A DNA stretch of 64,000 nt from Mesorhizobium sp. GbtcB19 (GTDB taxonomy: Bacteria; Pseudomonadota; Alphaproteobacteria; Rhizobiales; Rhizobiaceae): positions 203,256-267,255 of the forward strand of contig NZ_JAGXJY010000008.1 of NCBI RefSeq assembly GCF_019091085.1, read 5' to 3'. This document shows positions 62,168 to 64,000 of the stretch, piece after piece. How positions within the stretch are numbered: the first letter of the stretch is position 1; each line of letters opens with the position of its first letter. Position numbers and translations under genes: made by a program. The notes under the pieces are model-generated. The model had not been told where the DNA came from. It was given only the letters and a program-made list of their open reading frames with translations, and did no database searches.

Positions 62168-64000
62168 TCAGGCGATGTCGACGAGGATGTGCTCCATGGT
62201 CGGAGGAGTGGGAGTCACGTCTCCGTCCGCGTCCACCACGTTGAAGGCGAAGTCGAGGTGGGCGTCCGGCGTCTGGGTCACGGTCGAGGTGAAGCCGATA
62301 TCCGTGATCTTCAGAACGTCATTGTCGACAGGGTCGAAGGCGTGGGTCCCGGTGCTGGCGCCGCCGGAGCCGGTCGCGCCGTTCAGATCGATGGCCGTGC
62401 CGGTGATGCCGTTGCCGGACTGCATGATCTGGACACCTTGCAGCTGGTAGTGCTCACCGGCCAGGTTGTAGTCGTTCTGCTCGATGATCACGAGGCCGTC
62501 ATTGTTGTCGAGCGTGAACTCGCTGTTGTACGGCGCCGGGACCTGACCCGTCCTGAAGATGTCCGCGTTCGCCACGTATATAGCCCGTGTGATCTCGTGC
62601 GTACCGTCGGTCAGGTCGAGGATCAGCATCAGGTCCTCGCTGTTGCCGATACCATCGAACTTGATGGCCATGGCACCGGCGGTTGCCGTTGGGTCGGTAG
62701 CCTCGTTCTGGATACCGACATCGCTGTCGAAGAACCGCAGGGTCAGCAGTTCGCCTTTCTGGATCGTGTCACCGGCCACACCGTTGGTGCTCTGCGTCGC
62801 CGATACCCATGTCGGGTTGTTGTTGCTCACCATCTCGTGACTATCCGGGGTGAACGAGGTGTCATTGGATTTCCCTTGCCCATCCGGCGTCAGGCTGAAC
62901 GGGTTGGCCTTGTTGATAAGGTTGCCCGTGAACTGCACGTAGAAGTCTTCGTCGGCCGGCGTACCCGGGTCGTCCGCCTGCAATTTTTCCAGGACGATCG
63001 GCGGGTGGCCGGAGTTGCTCGTCGGTTGCTTGGACAACAGCTGACTGGTGTGGATGACATCGAAGCTGAAGCCCTCGAGCGGGTCGGTGAGCGTGATCGT
63101 GTAAGTGTCGTTGACCTTGTCGAAGACGAGGGTACCGCCGCCCGTGCCGGTCTGGACGCCGGCCGCCGGATCCTTGTCGTAGGTGAAGGTGAAGTTGAAC
63201 GTCGCGGAGCTGGCAGTCTCCGACGCCAGCGTCACGTCAGATGTCAGCAGACTGCCGCCGCCGCCGCCGTCGATCGTGCCGCTCAGCCCGATCTGGATGC
63301 CGGCAAGGCCGCCATTCTGGTCGACAAAATCCGAATGCGTGGCATCGTAGTACGAGGCCGGGTGCGCATCGGCGCCGATGTCGTAGCCGAAGGCTCCTAT
63401 AGCCGACGCGTTGAGCGCGTTGGCCAAGGTCTCGTGAGTCCCGGTACCGTTACCGGCGTTCTGGTCACCGTCGAACGGCACGGTGATCGTTGGCGCGTCG
63501 TCCTTGAAGATGAGGTTTGTGCCGATGTCGAGGGTTGCCGACTGGTGGTCGCCGTCCTTGTCGGTAACGGTTGCGGTGAGCTGAACCAGGTTGTCGGCAA
63601 GCAGGGTCGTGCTGTCGTCGGGGTCGTTGGGGTTCGCATGCACCACCGCCCGGATCTGATTGAGCGTGACGTTGCCGCTGGCATCAACGGAGACCGTGAA
63701 GACGAGGTCATTGGTGCCCGAGGTATGGCCTTCGAGAACGAAACCATTGAGCGAGAGGACGACGGCCTGACCGGTTAGCGTATCGACCAGCCCGGTTGCG
63801 CCGGCATTGAAGCTCAAAGCATAGGTGACCGCGCCGGCGCCGTCAGCGCCGTAGACCGGGCTGAAGTTGGCCGCGAAGCTCTGCGTGGCGTCGGGACCCA
63901 GCAGGGTCTCATCGACGGTCAGCGTCGGCTCGGTGCCGGTCGTCGTGATGCTCGGCCGGTCATCCTTGAAGTTGAGGTTCTGGCCGATGTCGAGGGTTGC
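62168..64000 (-). CDS. Giant type I-secreted repeat protein (T1SS-143/DUF5801 repeats), C-terminal part
   Basis: An open frame runs from the window edge at 64000 to a TGA at 62168-62170, giving the last 610 residues; the start is outside the window. Repeats of the DUF5801/T1SS-143 type are seen: VTYALSFNAGATGLVDTLTG, VSVDASGNVTLNQIRAVVHA, ATVTDKDGDHQSATLDIG and FKDDAPTITVP. Two copies of one DNA block lie 462 bases apart (154 residues). The C-terminal region (about the last 250 residues) is non-repetitive, ending HILVDIA, and probably carries the uncleaved secretion signal. Such proteins are large calcium-binding or adhesive surface proteins. The exporter and adaptor follow directly. Confidence 0.88.
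   Translation of the reverse strand, partial: ATLDIGQNLNFKDDRPSITTTGTEPTLTVDETLLGPDATQSFAANFSPVYGADGAGAVTYALSFNAGATGLVDTLTGQAVVLSLNGFVLEGHTSGTNDLVFTVSVDASGNVTLNQIRAVVHANPNDPDDSTTLLADNLVQLTATVTDKDGDHQSATLDIGTNLIFKDDAPTITVPFDGDQNAGNGTGTHETLANALNASAIGAFGYDIGADAHPASYYDATHSDFVDQNGGLAGIQIGLSGTIDGGGGGSLLTSDVTLASETASSATFNFTFTYDKDPAAGVQTGTGGGTLVFDKVNDTYTITLTDPLEGFSFDVIHTSQLLSKQPTSNSGHPPIVLEKLQADDPGTPADEDFYVQFTGNLINKANPFSLTPDGQGKSNDTSFTPDSHEMVSNNNPTWVSATQSTNGVAGDTIQKGELLTLRFFDSDVGIQNEATDPTATAGAMAIKFDGIGNSEDLMLILDLTDGTHEITRAIYVANADIFRTGQVPAPYNSEFTLDNNDGLVIIEQNDYNLAGEHYQLQGVQIMQSGNGITGTAIDLNGATGSGGASTGTHAFDPVDNDVLKITDIGFTSTVTQTPDAHLDFAFNVVDADGDVTPTPPTMEHILVDIA

Overview
The window is a high-GC chromosomal segment from an alphaproteobacterium of the order Hyphomicrobiales (Rhizobiales), most like Mesorhizobium. 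The evidence is the core gene order (clpS-clpA, rpsB-tsf-pyrH-frr-uppS-cdsA-rseP-bamA-lpxD-fabZ-lpxA-lpxI-lpxB, gltA, gltX, comEC, lexA, moeA-moaC-trpC-trpD-ppiD, tpiA, secG, pyrG), an EipB envelope protein, DUF982 proteins, a GTTC-N7-GTTC SOS box of the alphaproteobacterial type, and palindromic intergenic repeats of the rhizobial kind. No rRNA, tRNA, CRISPR array, insertion sequence or prophage was seen.

Region by region. 1-3200: the end of a DUF1489 gene, a membrane J-domain-like protein, a DacF-type D,D-carboxypeptidase with a SPOR domain, and a phasin whose promoter carries two palindromes. 3400-11930: the ClpS/ClpA proteolysis pair, an AzlC/AzlD amino-acid exporter, a HIT protein, a FemAB/GNAT-like protein, GDPD, RidA, EipB and DUF4031. 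11976-28731: the translation, lipid A and outer-membrane assembly cluster, starting with a good rpsB promoter and structured leader. An accessory block (LysR, a broken NTF2-like gene, an intact NTF2-like gene, an aldo/keto reductase) sits between tsf and pyrH. 28778-47787: citrate synthase, GltX, ComEC, LexA, a kynurenine/anthranilate catabolic trio (kynU, 2-aminobenzoate-CoA ligase, formamidase) wedged between lexA and moeA, then molybdopterin and tryptophan genes, PpiD, TpiA, SecG and an L,D-transpeptidase. 47947-52520: PyrG, a DUF1697 gene bracketed by two different palindromic repeats, an NCS1 transporter and a DUF982 protein.

From about 52500 to the end the window is accessory. It holds an SPFH/flotillin-like membrane protein, a decayed DUF982 copy, a TIR-domain protein with an unrecognised N-terminal half, a GAF-GGDEF-EAL cyclic-di-GMP protein with a degenerate GGDEF site, and a type I secretion operon (giant repeat protein, ABC exporter, HlyD adaptor). 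The TIR gene is the best candidate for an undescribed immune effector. The EAL protein beside the secreted repeat protein suggests cyclic-di-GMP control of surface adhesion.

The clearest purely sequence-level observation is an exact 16-bp tandem duplication that frameshifts the NTF2-like gene at 15047; removing one copy restores an uninterrupted 142-residue frame.
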